Assembly: GCA_900547785.1 (NCBI GenBank)
Contig: URIB01000019.1
Location: 1-26,750, forward strand
DNA length: 26,750 bases
Direction: 5' to 3'
Source of the DNA: an uncultured Dialister sp.
GTDB lineage: Bacteria > Bacillota > Negativicutes > Veillonellales > Dialisteraceae
Part shown: positions 6,505 through 13,883 of the stretch, piece after piece
Position numbering within the stretch: the stretch's first letter is position 1
Layout: each line of letters begins with the position of its first letter
The notes under the pieces: model-generated
Databases searched by the model: none
What the model saw: the letters and a program-made list of their open reading frames with translations, nothing else
Told to the model about the DNA's origin: nothing
Program-made: the position numbers and the translations under genes

Positions 6505-7248
6505 TTTTTTCTTCATAAATTCGAAAGCAATTTCCTCGATATCTTCTGCGCTTAACGAATCCAGGATTGATACGGCTCCATAGTGATTCAAATAAGTATC
6601 GCAGCACTGTCTGAACAAAGGCGTACTTGCATTTCCGCTTGCTCCCTGTATTCGTTTTAATGCCGTAAGAAGTCCCTTAACAACGGTTTTGTTCATACTC
6701 ATAGATTGGTCGAATAAATCCTTTTGTATTTGCTGCGCAGAGAATAAAACTTCCGTCAAATGATACGGATTACTTCTTTCTCTTTCCTCGTCATATGTTA
6801 AATATCCGGACCACCATAAGCGTGATATGGCATTATAGTAGCAGAGCGAAGATCTGCCTTCTGTAGCGAAAAATCTTTGATTCAAGCGAACTGTCCCATC
6901 ACCTTTTTTCCAACGTTTCAATACATAATCTTTGTATGTAATATGACAAAGCGCTGACCACAACATGGGATCTGAAGCCAAAAGCGGTGTAACTTTATCT
7001 TTATATGCACCGTAAATCAATCTGACATTATGCAAATCGTTCTTATTTTTTGTTTCGTCATCATCGCCCGTATATATCAGTTCCACCTTCGGTACAACAA
7101 TTGATGATGTTTTAAAGTACTCATCCAAGCCTGCATCGGCAAAATAGTCTTTCAGCCAAGATTCTTCACTGTAGTAATTCTCCTGATTATTTATCAAGTC
7201 TTTTTTGAGAAGTTTATAGGCATCCTTAGTAAAATAAATTAAATTCAT
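6496..7248 (-). CDS. DUF6339-like protein, last gene of the defence operon
   Basis: A 250-aa soluble protein that I place, with moderate confidence, in the DUF6339 family of uncharacterised proteins near DNA methyltransferases. It begins MNLIYFTKDAYKLLKKDL. A conserved-looking aromatic and basic core (LWSALCHITYKDYVLKRW, then RSSLCYYNAISRLWWSGYLTYDEE) lies at about 105-165, with a helical C-terminus. No Walker, PD-(D/E)XK or HNH motif is evident. The start at 7248 overlaps the previous stop as ATGA, with GGAGGA upstream; an ATG at 7281 lies inside the upstream gene without a ribosome site. Strict coupling implies stoichiometric action with the upstream proteins. Function unknown. Confidence 0.75.
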   Translation of the reverse strand: MNLIYFTKDAYKLLKKDLINNQENYYSEESWLKDYFADAGLDEYFKTSSIVVPKVELIYTGDDDETKNKNDLHNVRLIYGAYKDKVTPLLASDPMLWSALCHITYKDYVLKRWKKGDGTVRLNQRFFATEGRSSLCYYNAISRLWWSGYLTYDEERERSNPYHLTEVLFSAQQIQKDLFDQSMSMNKTVVKGLLTALKRIQGASGNASTPLFRQCCDTYLNHYGAVSILDSLSAEDIEEIAFEFMKKKLK

Positions 7249-8192
7249 AAGGTCGGATCCTCCTCTCTGATTGTAGACCATTCTTCCATTTTTTGCTTCA
7301 GATTATTAAGCGAATCTCTCACCACATCACCTAACAATATATTGGCAATTTCGTAGTCCGACATATGATGATTCTCCGACAAATCCCCTATTTCTTTTTT
7401 TGCAAGCGCAGCATATATAGAATCTGCCCATACAGTTCCCTTAAATTGTGTAACCGGTTCCCCGTCTTCTCCCACTGTAGTCTCTTCTGCGCGCAGCTTT
7501 CCCACAGCCTCGGTAATTGCAGGAAGAATCACTGAGGCTTGAATAAACCTCTCTACGTCTTTTTTTAAGTATTTGCTCTTCATCATTGTTGCATAAATTT
7601 TATAGTCATCATCAGGAAGCGTAATGACAATATAGTCTGTAAGAGCCGGGTTCCCTTCCGTTATTTCCGCAAAATTCACACTCATGACATCAGCATTTTT
7701 ATCTCCTCGAACCTGCACTATACCAGACATATTCTTTTCAAGTATCGTGTTCAGTTTGATTTTTATTCCCGGTTCATTTGCAAGAACATCCCCTTTTCTG
7801 ATTTTAAACTCCATATCCCCGAAATAATTCGAATTAAACTCGGAAAGTCTGAAATTATTCAAATCCCTGGCAGCAACAATCATAGCCTGTAAATCTATGC
7901 TGTCTGCAACATTTCTTTTTGAAATACGTATCACCGTAGATCCCGAAAAATTAAGATCATACATTTTTCGCAAAGATGTTCTGTAACAAGTCAGCCTCAG
8001 AATTACTTTCGCATCACCGGAATTAATTGTTTGAACAAGTCCGTCACAATTAATCTGACTCTCGACTTCGATTATAATTTCCGATCCGTCATCCTTATGA
8101 GAAAGAACTTTTATTGCAAATCGGCTGCCGGGGTAATCTCCGGTGTATTCATTTAAAACCGGATGCGGATATTCAATTGCTTTATTTCTCAT
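7245..8192 (-). CDS. Unrecognised 315-aa protein of the GHKL-ATPase defence operon
   Basis: I do not recognise this family. The N-terminus (about 1-215) appears rich in beta strands with alternating hydrophobic residues (RFAIKVLSH, EIIIEVESQ, KVILRLTCY, YIVITLPDDDYKIY). The C-terminus (about 215-315) is helical, containing FIQASVILPAITEAVGKLRAEE. The opening IEYPHPVLNEYTGDYPGSRF is a compact motif suitable for searching. No signal peptide or membrane helix is seen. It starts at 8192 behind GGAGGTGA and overlaps the ATPase stop by 11 bases; its own stop overlaps the next gene as ATGA. A role as adaptor or effector of the ATPase is inferred only from this coupling. Confidence 0.8.
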   Translation of the reverse strand: MRNKAIEYPHPVLNEYTGDYPGSRFAIKVLSHKDDGSEIIIEVESQINCDGLVQTINSGDAKVILRLTCYRTSLRKMYDLNFSGSTVIRISKRNVADSIDLQAMIVAARDLNNFRLSEFNSNYFGDMEFKIRKGDVLANEPGIKIKLNTILEKNMSGIVQVRGDKNADVMSVNFAEITEGNPALTDYIVITLPDDDYKIYATMMKSKYLKKDVERFIQASVILPAITEAVGKLRAEETTVGEDGEPVTQFKGTVWADSIYAALAKKEIGDLSENHHMSDYEIANILLGDVVRDSLNNLKQKMEEWSTIREEDPTL

Positions 8193-10137
8193 CCGATGTC
8201 ACCTCCGTTGTGAATATCGGTATTACTGCCATAATCTCATTATTTTCAAATTCGATATAGAAATTGTTTCCGCCTTCCCGAATCGAAACGGGGCCTATCT
8301 TTTCGCCGCGGACTTCCGTTAACGGGTTTCCCTCAATCTTCACGTTTTTAATGTTCACGGCATCTTGTTTACCGTCGTCTCTTCCTGCATAAAACCGAAT
8401 ATATACTCTGTCATAATCCTTCGGTGCATTGATAAACATACGATATTTATTTCCGGCCATATAGAATATTCTGTAATCGGAAAAACTGAGAGAAGAAATC
8501 TTAACTTTCCCTGCTCCCGGGGATACACCTTTTTCCCCTGTACCTGAAGGAGTTACAACCGGAATTTTATTGTTTTGTCTCTTCTTTCTTTTTCTTTTTC
8601 CTGCCTTTATCCCCGATTTTTGTATTTTCGAACCTTCGTTTGAAGATGCACTTTCATATTGATTATTATAAAGAACTTTTCCGTCATATAAAGATATTTC
8701 TCTGATTTTCAGGTCCGTAAGCAGTCCGTCTGTCCCTTCCCCGGATACTCCTGCGGAATCATCCGGCAGATAGTTTCCTATTCCGGCATCCATGCTATCG
8801 GTTATATCATTCCATTCAAATTCATCTAAAGCTTTCTTAACCGCTTTATTAATCTTTCTGATATATGTGCCCGCCTTTTTTCTCAGGTCGTCGTTACCAA
8901 CAATATTTTTCGCTTTCCACTCCGTATGTTGCGGAGGTTCCGCCGCGCGAAGAGTTTTACTGAGCTTCATTTCTCCGATATCATTGACAATTATCACAAC
9001 AGAACAATGAGGCAATGATTCCTTTGTAGTATTTATCAACATTCCTGTAGAGCGAAATCTTGACAGAGCCGCCAAATAACAGTCATCATACTTGACATAA
9101 ATACTGAGATCATCTTTTTCTGCTATACTTGCCGTCTGAAGCTCTCCTTCAGTTACCGTTTCATAAATTTGACGAGTCCATTTTAATTCCTCGATGCCCT
9201 CAAACTCTTTCTTAAGAAGCTCCTCAAGACATTGCTTTGAAATCGTGTACTGTTTTGTCGGGGACTCTATTTTCACCTCGAGTTTCCCATCCTTTATCGC
9301 AAGTATAAAATTTTTAAGAACAGCAACCGCAATGTTTTTTTCCCAGTCTTTATATTCCTCAGCTTTAAAACCGAATATTGCAACATCTGTTCCCGTTTCG
9401 GTTCTGTTAAATTCACCGGCTTGCGCAAGATCACATTTATCTTCCGGAAATATCGGTCTTCCCGTATATTCATTTTCCAAATAGAGATATTTTCCTGACG
9501 GAACTGTCCGCACTTTCTGGCCTTTATACACTTTATGTGTCGTCACAAGATGTGTCACTCCTTGGAAGGCACGCCCGCCATCTTTTGCCAGCGTATTATA
9601 GAAAACCATACCAAGTCCGGAGTATGCAAACGGAGCATTTTTTCCTATACCGAATGAACCTCCGCTACTCTGATTCTGTTTGATGGAAATCCCTTCTGTA
9701 TTCACAAGCGAATCCCAATAGGATTGCTCTCCCGGGGTCGATTTCACTCCTGTCAGCCCAGTAGTGTTATAATCACTCATTCTCAGCACAGGAATTTTTT
9801 CTTTTTTCAAATGCTTTGAAACTGAATCCAGGAAATCGATAGTATCCTGAGTCCTCTGCGGATATACTTCCCAAAAATCATAAGCTCCTTTAATTGCCTG
9901 TTCAAACTCCTTAAACATGTCGACAGAATCTTTTTCAAGCTCAAACAGCTTAAACTCTACTTTGACAGGTTCTTCTGCAGGAACGTCGCCGTCTCGTGCA
10001 TCCAGAGAATTTTGACAAACCTCACGTGCAAGACCGTCCATAATTCCGGCTCCTTTAAACATGGTGATTGCCGCATTATTGCTGCCACTCACACTGGCTG
10101 TTCCAAGCAGTGGGAAATCCCAACATATTTTACCCAT
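8182..10137 (-). CDS. GHKL (Hsp90/MutL/MORC-like) ATPase of a defence operon
   Basis: 651 aa with an N-terminal Bergerat-fold ATP site: motif I REVCQNSLDA (E39, N43), motif II SDYNTTGL (D122, G127) and the glycine lid SSGGSFGIGKNAPF (157-170). A middle domain follows, then a strongly basic linker (GKRKRKKRQNNK, about 510) and a beta-rich C-terminal domain ending near IEFENNEIMAVIPIF. Motif II has Y-N-T in place of the usual N-G-x. GHKL ATPases in restriction-modification loci have been described and related to eukaryotic MORC. The start at 10137 has AAGGAG 8 bases upstream; a GTG at 10146 abuts that site and is rejected. Overlaps the next gene by 11 bases. Probably an ATP-driven clamp or switch on DNA; the partner nuclease is not obvious. 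Confidence 0.85.
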   Translation of the reverse strand: MGKICWDFPLLGTASVSGSNNAAITMFKGAGIMDGLAREVCQNSLDARDGDVPAEEPVKVEFKLFELEKDSVDMFKEFEQAIKGAYDFWEVYPQRTQDTIDFLDSVSKHLKKEKIPVLRMSDYNTTGLTGVKSTPGEQSYWDSLVNTEGISIKQNQSSGGSFGIGKNAPFAYSGLGMVFYNTLAKDGGRAFQGVTHLVTTHKVYKGQKVRTVPSGKYLYLENEYTGRPIFPEDKCDLAQAGEFNRTETGTDVAIFGFKAEEYKDWEKNIAVAVLKNFILAIKDGKLEVKIESPTKQYTISKQCLEELLKKEFEGIEELKWTRQIYETVTEGELQTASIAEKDDLSIYVKYDDCYLAALSRFRSTGMLINTTKESLPHCSVVIIVNDIGEMKLSKTLRAAEPPQHTEWKAKNIVGNDDLRKKAGTYIRKINKAVKKALDEFEWNDITDSMDAGIGNYLPDDSAGVSGEGTDGLLTDLKIREISLYDGKVLYNNQYESASSNEGSKIQKSGIKAGKRKRKKRQNNKIPVVTPSGTGEKGVSPGAGKVKISSLSFSDYRIFYMAGNKYRMFINAPKDYDRVYIRFYAGRDDGKQDAVNIKNVKIEGNPLTEVRGEKIGPVSIREGGNNFYIEFENNEIMAVIPIFTTEVTSDEK

Positions 10138-10149
10138 AGCAGTCACTCC

Positions 10150-10374
10150 TTATTTCAATGTAAATCGTTCTTCTTTTGCATCAATTCCCAGGAAACGATT
10201 TTTTGTGTTTTTTAACTCCTTTTCCAAGGCGGAAAAGATTTGCTTTATATCCCGATCCGTGTACTCATAACTTGCTTTACTCGAGCAATTTCCCAAAAGT
10301 CGCATCATTTCAAGAATCTTGTTTGTACGCGCTTCCGCCAGTCTGACAAAACGCTCTCTTTTTGTTTCTGCCAT
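10150..10374 (-). CDS. Small protein preceding the GHKL ATPase
   Basis: A 74-aa, highly charged, predicted all-helical protein (KRERFVRLAEARTNKILEMM, then YEYTDRDIKQIFSALEKELK). I associate this pattern with small conserved genes beside cytosine methyltransferases but cannot name a family. It starts behind GGGAGG (8 bases) and its own promoter at 10405-10434, and ends 12 bases before the ATPase start. Without a clear helix-turn-helix it could be an accessory subunit or a regulator. Function unknown. Confidence 0.75.
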   Translation of the reverse strand: MAETKRERFVRLAEARTNKILEMMRLLGNCSSKASYEYTDRDIKQIFSALEKELKNTKNRFLGIDAKEERFTLK

Positions 10375-10404
10375 AACATTTACCTCCCGTTACTATTTGA
10401 AAAT

Positions 10405-10434
10405 ATAATACAATATATTTTATTTATTTGTCAA
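10405..10434 (-). promoter_or_regulatory. Promoter of the ATPase operon
   Basis: TTGACA (10434-10429), 18 bp, TATTAT (10410-10405) on the - strand in very AT-rich DNA. It lies after the methyltransferase terminator, so the methylation and ATPase modules have separate promoters. Confidence 0.75.
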
Positions 10435-10454
10435 ATATTTTCAAAATATTTTAA

Positions 10455-10497
10455 AAATATAAAAAATATAAGAGCAGATATTTATGCATCCGCCCTT
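10455..10497 (-). terminator. Intrinsic terminator of the methyltransferase operon
   Basis: On the - strand AAGGGCGGAT (10497-10488) pairs with ATCTGCTCTT (10479-10470) with two G-U pairs, followed by ATATTTTTTATATTTTT. It starts 15 bases after the methyltransferase stop. Confidence 0.7.
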
Positions 10498-10511
10498 AAT
10501 TTATTTTTATT

Positions 10512-11633
10512 TTATTTTTGAATATTATTTCCGATTATATTGAAGCATTTAATCATAAACTCCGCCATCGTCTGAATCACCGGGATTGTTACAGAGTTTC
10601 CGAACTGTTTATATTGCTGTGCTTCACTCATTCCTTCCGGAAAAGAAAATCTGTCCTTACCGTCTTCAACAAAAGCATACCCTATAAACCCTTGTAACTT
10701 ACCCCATTCTCCGGGTGTCATAAATCTCACACAGCTGTCGTTTAACGGTGTTTTCTTTGTCGGATATATCATCCCGGGAATTCCTTCCTGCGGATCGTAT
10801 ACCAAATTGCGTTCTTTACCGGATCCTCCTGTCGCCATTATCGTATTTGCAACAGGACGCGATATCGTCTGTGCATTAACTATCTTATACCCGAAACCGT
10901 TTCCGTTGTTGTGATTTCTTTCCCGATGTCTGATTAATGTATTAAAGTATCCGGAGGACAGATAGTATTTCGGATTCGCCCCAAGTTCCAGTAATTCATG
11001 CAAATCTCTATATATAACCAATCCGTTTTTCGCGGGAAGACAATTCGGAAGATAATCAACAGCATTACCGAAGTACTTTCGACTGAATGCCATAATATAT
11101 GTTCTGGGACGATTCTGCGGTATCCCGAAATCTCTTGAATTTCTGACAAAATCCCGCCCGTCATAAATCAAAGTTCCGTCTGTATCGTGATGAACCCCTA
11201 CAATCTTATAATCCAAATCTTTTTCTAATTTATTCGTTATTACCTTAAAAGTTTCCCCTTTGTCATGCCTTACAAGATTGTCAACGTTCTCAAGAAAGAC
11301 GGCTTTCGGTAATGTCCGTCTGATTATATCGGCTATATGCAAAAAAATATTTCCTCTTTTTTCGTCCTTAAAGCCACGTTCATATCCTTGTTTGCTGAAA
11401 CTTTGACAGGGAAAACCTGCAAGCAACACATCATACTCTGTATTTTCCGCTATGCTTTTAAATTCTTCCGACGTCAAATCATTCTCAGGGTTTTCCCCGT
11501 ACAAATGCATATAAGTCCGGCAGGCATATGTATCAATTTCAGCTGACAGAACATTTGTGAATTCTCCCGTCATTTCAAATCCTTTTCGCATGCCTCCGAT
11601 TCCTGCACAGAGATCTATTGTTCTATAAGGCAT
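10512..11633 (-). CDS. dcm: DNA (cytosine-5) methyltransferase
   Basis: 373 aa, transfers methyl from AdoMet to C5 of cytosine in DNA. Motifs in order: I DLCAGIGGMRKGFE (7-20), IV GFPCQSF with catalytic Cys76, VI LENVDNL (114-120), VIII QNRPRTY (about 177), a variable target-recognition region (about 200-320) and X QFGNSVTIPV (about 347). All catalytic elements are intact. The start overlaps the end of vsr by 19 bases, with GGAG inside vsr; the operon ends at the terminator at 10455-10497. The target sequence cannot be read from the protein. Placement with Vsr and a GHKL ATPase points to a modification-restriction locus rather than an orphan methylase. Confidence 0.95.
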   Translation of the reverse strand: MPYRTIDLCAGIGGMRKGFEMTGEFTNVLSAEIDTYACRTYMHLYGENPENDLTSEEFKSIAENTEYDVLLAGFPCQSFSKQGYERGFKDEKRGNIFLHIADIIRRTLPKAVFLENVDNLVRHDKGETFKVITNKLEKDLDYKIVGVHHDTDGTLIYDGRDFVRNSRDFGIPQNRPRTYIMAFSRKYFGNAVDYLPNCLPAKNGLVIYRDLHELLELGANPKYYLSSGYFNTLIRHRERNHNNGNGFGYKIVNAQTISRPVANTIMATGGSGKERNLVYDPQEGIPGMIYPTKKTPLNDSCVRFMTPGEWGKLQGFIGYAFVEDGKDRFSFPEGMSEAQQYKQFGNSVTIPVIQTMAEFMIKCFNIIGNNIQK

Positions 11634-12052
11634 TTCTTTTTCTCCTTCACCTTATTTTCTATAATGTCTGCACATTCAGACAAATTCTTCTTTATATTCT
11701 TACCCCAAAACCTCAGTACAAGCCATCCGTCAGATTCAAGAATTTTATTAACTTCCTTATCTCGAGAAATATTTCTTTCAATTTTATTAATCCAAAAATC
11801 CCGGTTGCTTTTTATATCGGATTTACGATTATCCCAATCAAATCCATGCCAAAACTCCGAATCGCAAAAAACCGCAATTTTCAAACCTTTGAAAGCTATA
11901 TCGGGGCACCCGGGTATTCCCCTTACATTCTTTCTGTAACGAAGTCCCCTTCTCCATAATTCTTTCCTCAACAGACGCTCGATTTCGGAATCTTTATTTC
12001 GCACATGCTGCATATTCCTGCGGCGTTGTTCGGGAGTCAATCTGTCCGCCAT
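11615..12052 (-). CDS. vsr: Vsr-family DNA endonuclease, divergent
   Basis: 145 aa with the Vsr fold (PD-(D/E)XK-related), which in E. coli nicks T:G mismatches arising beside Dcm sites. By comparison from memory, Glu25 (SEIERLL), catalytic Asp51 (PGCPDIAF), His69 (EFWHG) and the Asp of SRDKE are kept. The position of His64 is Asp, and the zinc ligands are gone (C66 is E, H71 is F, C73 is W). This is a zinc-free subgroup and could be mismatch repair or the island's restriction nuclease. The start at 12052 follows GGAGGT at 5 bases; a longer frame to 12109 has no ribosome site and runs into the preceding gene. It overlaps dcm by 19 bases. Confidence 0.9.
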   Translation of the reverse strand: MADRLTPEQRRRNMQHVRNKDSEIERLLRKELWRRGLRYRKNVRGIPGCPDIAFKGLKIAVFCDSEFWHGFDWDNRKSDIKSNRDFWINKIERNISRDKEVNKILESDGWLVLRFWGKNIKKNLSECADIIENKVKEKKKCLIEQ

Positions 12053-12078
12053 AAAATACCTCCAAACAGATGCGGTTA

Positions 12079-12255
12079 TTATTTTTTTGATAAGTACTCC
12101 GTAATACACTCATGTATTACGGCAGCTACCGTTACTCCTTGTTCGGCCGCATATATTTTCAAAAATTGCTTATCCTCAACAGTTACAGACAGATTCAATG
12201 TGGTTCGCTTTTCCGACCCCCGAATTTTCTTAATTCCATTTTCGGTCTCAGACAT
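12079..12255 (-). CDS. Ribbon-helix-helix (Arc/CopG-like) regulator
   Basis: A 58-aa protein. After a charged N-terminus, KRTTLNLSVT forms the DNA-reading beta strand and VEDKQFLKIYAAEQG plus TVAAVIHECITEYLSKK the two helices. The alternating T-L-N-L-S-V strand is typical of Arc/MetJ/CopG repressors, which bind as dimers to palindromes. It starts at 12255 behind GGAGG (8 bases), ends in tandem TAA stops and is followed 26 bases later by vsr. A perfect 9+2+9 palindrome (12284-12303) sits at its transcription start, so autorepression of the regulator-vsr-dcm operon is likely, analogous to C proteins of restriction systems. No toxin gene follows, which argues against an antitoxin role. Confidence 0.8.
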   Translation of the reverse strand: MSETENGIKKIRGSEKRTTLNLSVTVEDKQFLKIYAAEQGVTVAAVIHECITEYLSKK

Positions 12256-12283
12256 TGATAATACCTCCAGTTATAACATAAGC

Positions 12284-12303
12284 AATTGCGTAAATACGCA
12301 ATT
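12284..12303. promoter_or_regulatory. Palindromic operator of the RHH-vsr-dcm operon
   Basis: AATTGCGTA (12284-12292), AA, TACGCAATT (12295-12303): a perfect inverted repeat. It begins one base after the -10 element and covers the predicted transcription start. The RHH protein encoded just downstream is the obvious ligand. Confidence 0.7.
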
Positions 12304-12304
12304 T

Positions 12305-12333
12305 ATTTTATCCTTTTTTTCTTACCCGGTCAA
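12305..12333 (-). promoter_or_regulatory. Promoter of the RHH-vsr-dcm operon
   Basis: TTGACC (12333-12328), 17 bp, TAAAAT (12310-12305) on the - strand, each one base from consensus. The -35 begins 8 bases past the rlmD stop. Confidence 0.8.
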
Positions 12334-12341
12334 CTCTCCGT

Positions 12342-13805
12342 TCAGCCTCTTTTCCATATCTCCGGATATTCCCCACCACCTCTACATTGCTCGGCTCTCC
12401 CGTTTCCCAAAACAGAGGAGATTTTCTTTACTATATTACATTTTTCCAACAACGCCACCGTCTCGACGTGCATGGTCTGGGGGAACATGTCTACCGGCTG
12501 CACTTTCCGGATTTTGTAGCCTTCCTGTTTCAGAATGGCCGCATCTCTTGCGAAGGTGGCGGGATTGCAGGAGACGTAGACGATTCTTCCGGGATTCATG
12601 GCGGCAGCGGCTTTTAATACGTTTTCTGCGCAGCCTGCTCTTACGGGATCCATGACGATTACGTCGGGTTTGAGACCGTTTTGGTACAGTTCGGGCATCA
12701 GTTTTCCTGCATCGGCGGCGTGAAATTCCACATTTCCTATATGGTTTGCTTTTGCATTTTTTATGGCGTCTTCGACCGCCGGTTTTACGATTTCTATACC
12801 GATGACTTTTTTTGCTTTTTTCGCAAGGCAAAGAGAAATGGTCCCCGTTCCGCAGTAGGCGTCGATGACCGTTTCTTTTCCTGTAAGGTTTGCATAATCG
12901 AGGGCGGTTTCGTACAGTTTTTCCGCCTGTTCTTTGTGAACTTGGAAAAAGGAGTAGGGCGATACTTCAAATGCCAGTCCGCCGAGGGAGGCGGTGAGTG
13001 TTTCCCGTCCCCAAAGGAGGCGGATTTTCTTTCCCAGTATCACGTTCCCCGGGCGGGGCTGTATATTGTGATAGAGAGAGCTGACAAAGGGAAGTTCTTT
13101 TTGTATATCCCGTATCCATTCTTTTTCTTCCGGCAGTTCTTCTGTCGCGGTAACAATGACGGCCATGACTTTCCCGTCATTGCCCACCCGTCCCATAATA
13201 TGGCGGATACTTCCTTTTTTTGTTTTTTCGTTATATAAGGAAATACGGTGTTTCTGTATAAATGTTTCTGCCCATTGGAGAAGGCGGTTGTTTTCTTCTT
13301 CTTGTATTTCGCAGGTGCTGACGGGAATGACTTCGTGGCTTCCCTGTTTATAGTAGCCCAAGGCAGGAACGCCGTTGACCATGCCTGCCGGGACAGCCAT
13401 TTTATTTCGATAGTGGAACGGGTGCGCCGCCGGAAGAACGGGCAGGACAAGTTCTCCCGTTTCTTTGGCAATCCTTTCTATCACGCTCCGGACACGGCGG
13501 TATTTCACGTCAAGTTGTCCTTCATAGGTCAGATGGGAAATCTGGCAGCCGCCGCAGTTTTCATACACCGGGCAGGACGGCTGTGTCCTGTATGGTGATG
13601 TTTTTTCTATTTCCAACAGCTTTCCTTTGGCGTAGGATTTTTTGACGACCGTGATTTCCGCTTTAACGATTTCAGAAGGAAGTGCGTCCGGCACAAAAAC
13701 GGTAAATCCGTCTACACGGCCGATTCCTTCTCCGTGGACACCGAGGTCATTGATTTCTATGCTGCGGATTTCATTCATACGGACCGCAGTTTCTTCGTTT
13801 CTCAT
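12342..13805 (-). CDS. rlmD: 23S rRNA (uracil-5-)-methyltransferase, RlmD/RumA family
   Basis: 487-aa AdoMet-dependent enzyme forming 5-methyluridine in 23S rRNA. A TRAM domain covers about 12-68. A [4Fe-4S] motif CPVYENCGGC gives C78, C84 and C87 with a fourth Cys near 167. The SAM site is DAYCGTGTISLCL and the catalytic region VMDPVRAGC ... VYVSCNPATFARD. The family normally ends soon after MFPQTMHVETVALL; here about 30 residues follow (CNIVKKISSVLGNGRAEQC...), an unusual tail. GAGGGAG precedes the ATG at 13805; another at 13817 has no ribosome site. Gram-positive homologues (RlmCD) may modify two sites, so the exact target is uncertain. No terminator separates it from the defence operon. 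Confidence 0.9.
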   Translation of the reverse strand: MRNEETAVRMNEIRSIEINDLGVHGEGIGRVDGFTVFVPDALPSEIVKAEITVVKKSYAKGKLLEIEKTSPYRTQPSCPVYENCGGCQISHLTYEGQLDVKYRRVRSVIERIAKETGELVLPVLPAAHPFHYRNKMAVPAGMVNGVPALGYYKQGSHEVIPVSTCEIQEEENNRLLQWAETFIQKHRISLYNEKTKKGSIRHIMGRVGNDGKVMAVIVTATEELPEEKEWIRDIQKELPFVSSLYHNIQPRPGNVILGKKIRLLWGRETLTASLGGLAFEVSPYSFFQVHKEQAEKLYETALDYANLTGKETVIDAYCGTGTISLCLAKKAKKVIGIEIVKPAVEDAIKNAKANHIGNVEFHAADAGKLMPELYQNGLKPDVIVMDPVRAGCAENVLKAAAAMNPGRIVYVSCNPATFARDAAILKQEGYKIRKVQPVDMFPQTMHVETVALLEKCNIVKKISSVLGNGRAEQCRGGGEYPEIWKRG

Positions 13806-13861
13806 AAGCTCCCTCATTTACATGATTTTTTCTTTATTATAGTGGAAAACAAGGAAATAGG

Positions 13862-13881
13862 CCGCCTGCCGAAACGGGCGG
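13862..13881. terminator. Probable terminator after the epimerase gene
   Basis: CCGCCTG (13862-13868) pairs with CGGGCGG (13875-13881) with one G-U pair and loop CCGAAA, directly after the stop at 13884. The - strand tail (CCTATTTCC) is poor and the + strand tail is better, so efficiency on the gene's strand is doubtful. Confidence 0.4.
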
Positions 13882-13883
13882 TT

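Noticed and set aside
12079..12255. RHH protein as antitoxin of a toxin-antitoxin pair
   Set aside because: The next gene is vsr, not a toxin, and the operon continues to dcm, so an operon regulator fits better.
6440..12340. Island borders as attachment sites or integrase-mediated insertion
   Set aside because: No integrase, tRNA or matching direct repeats were found at the two borders.
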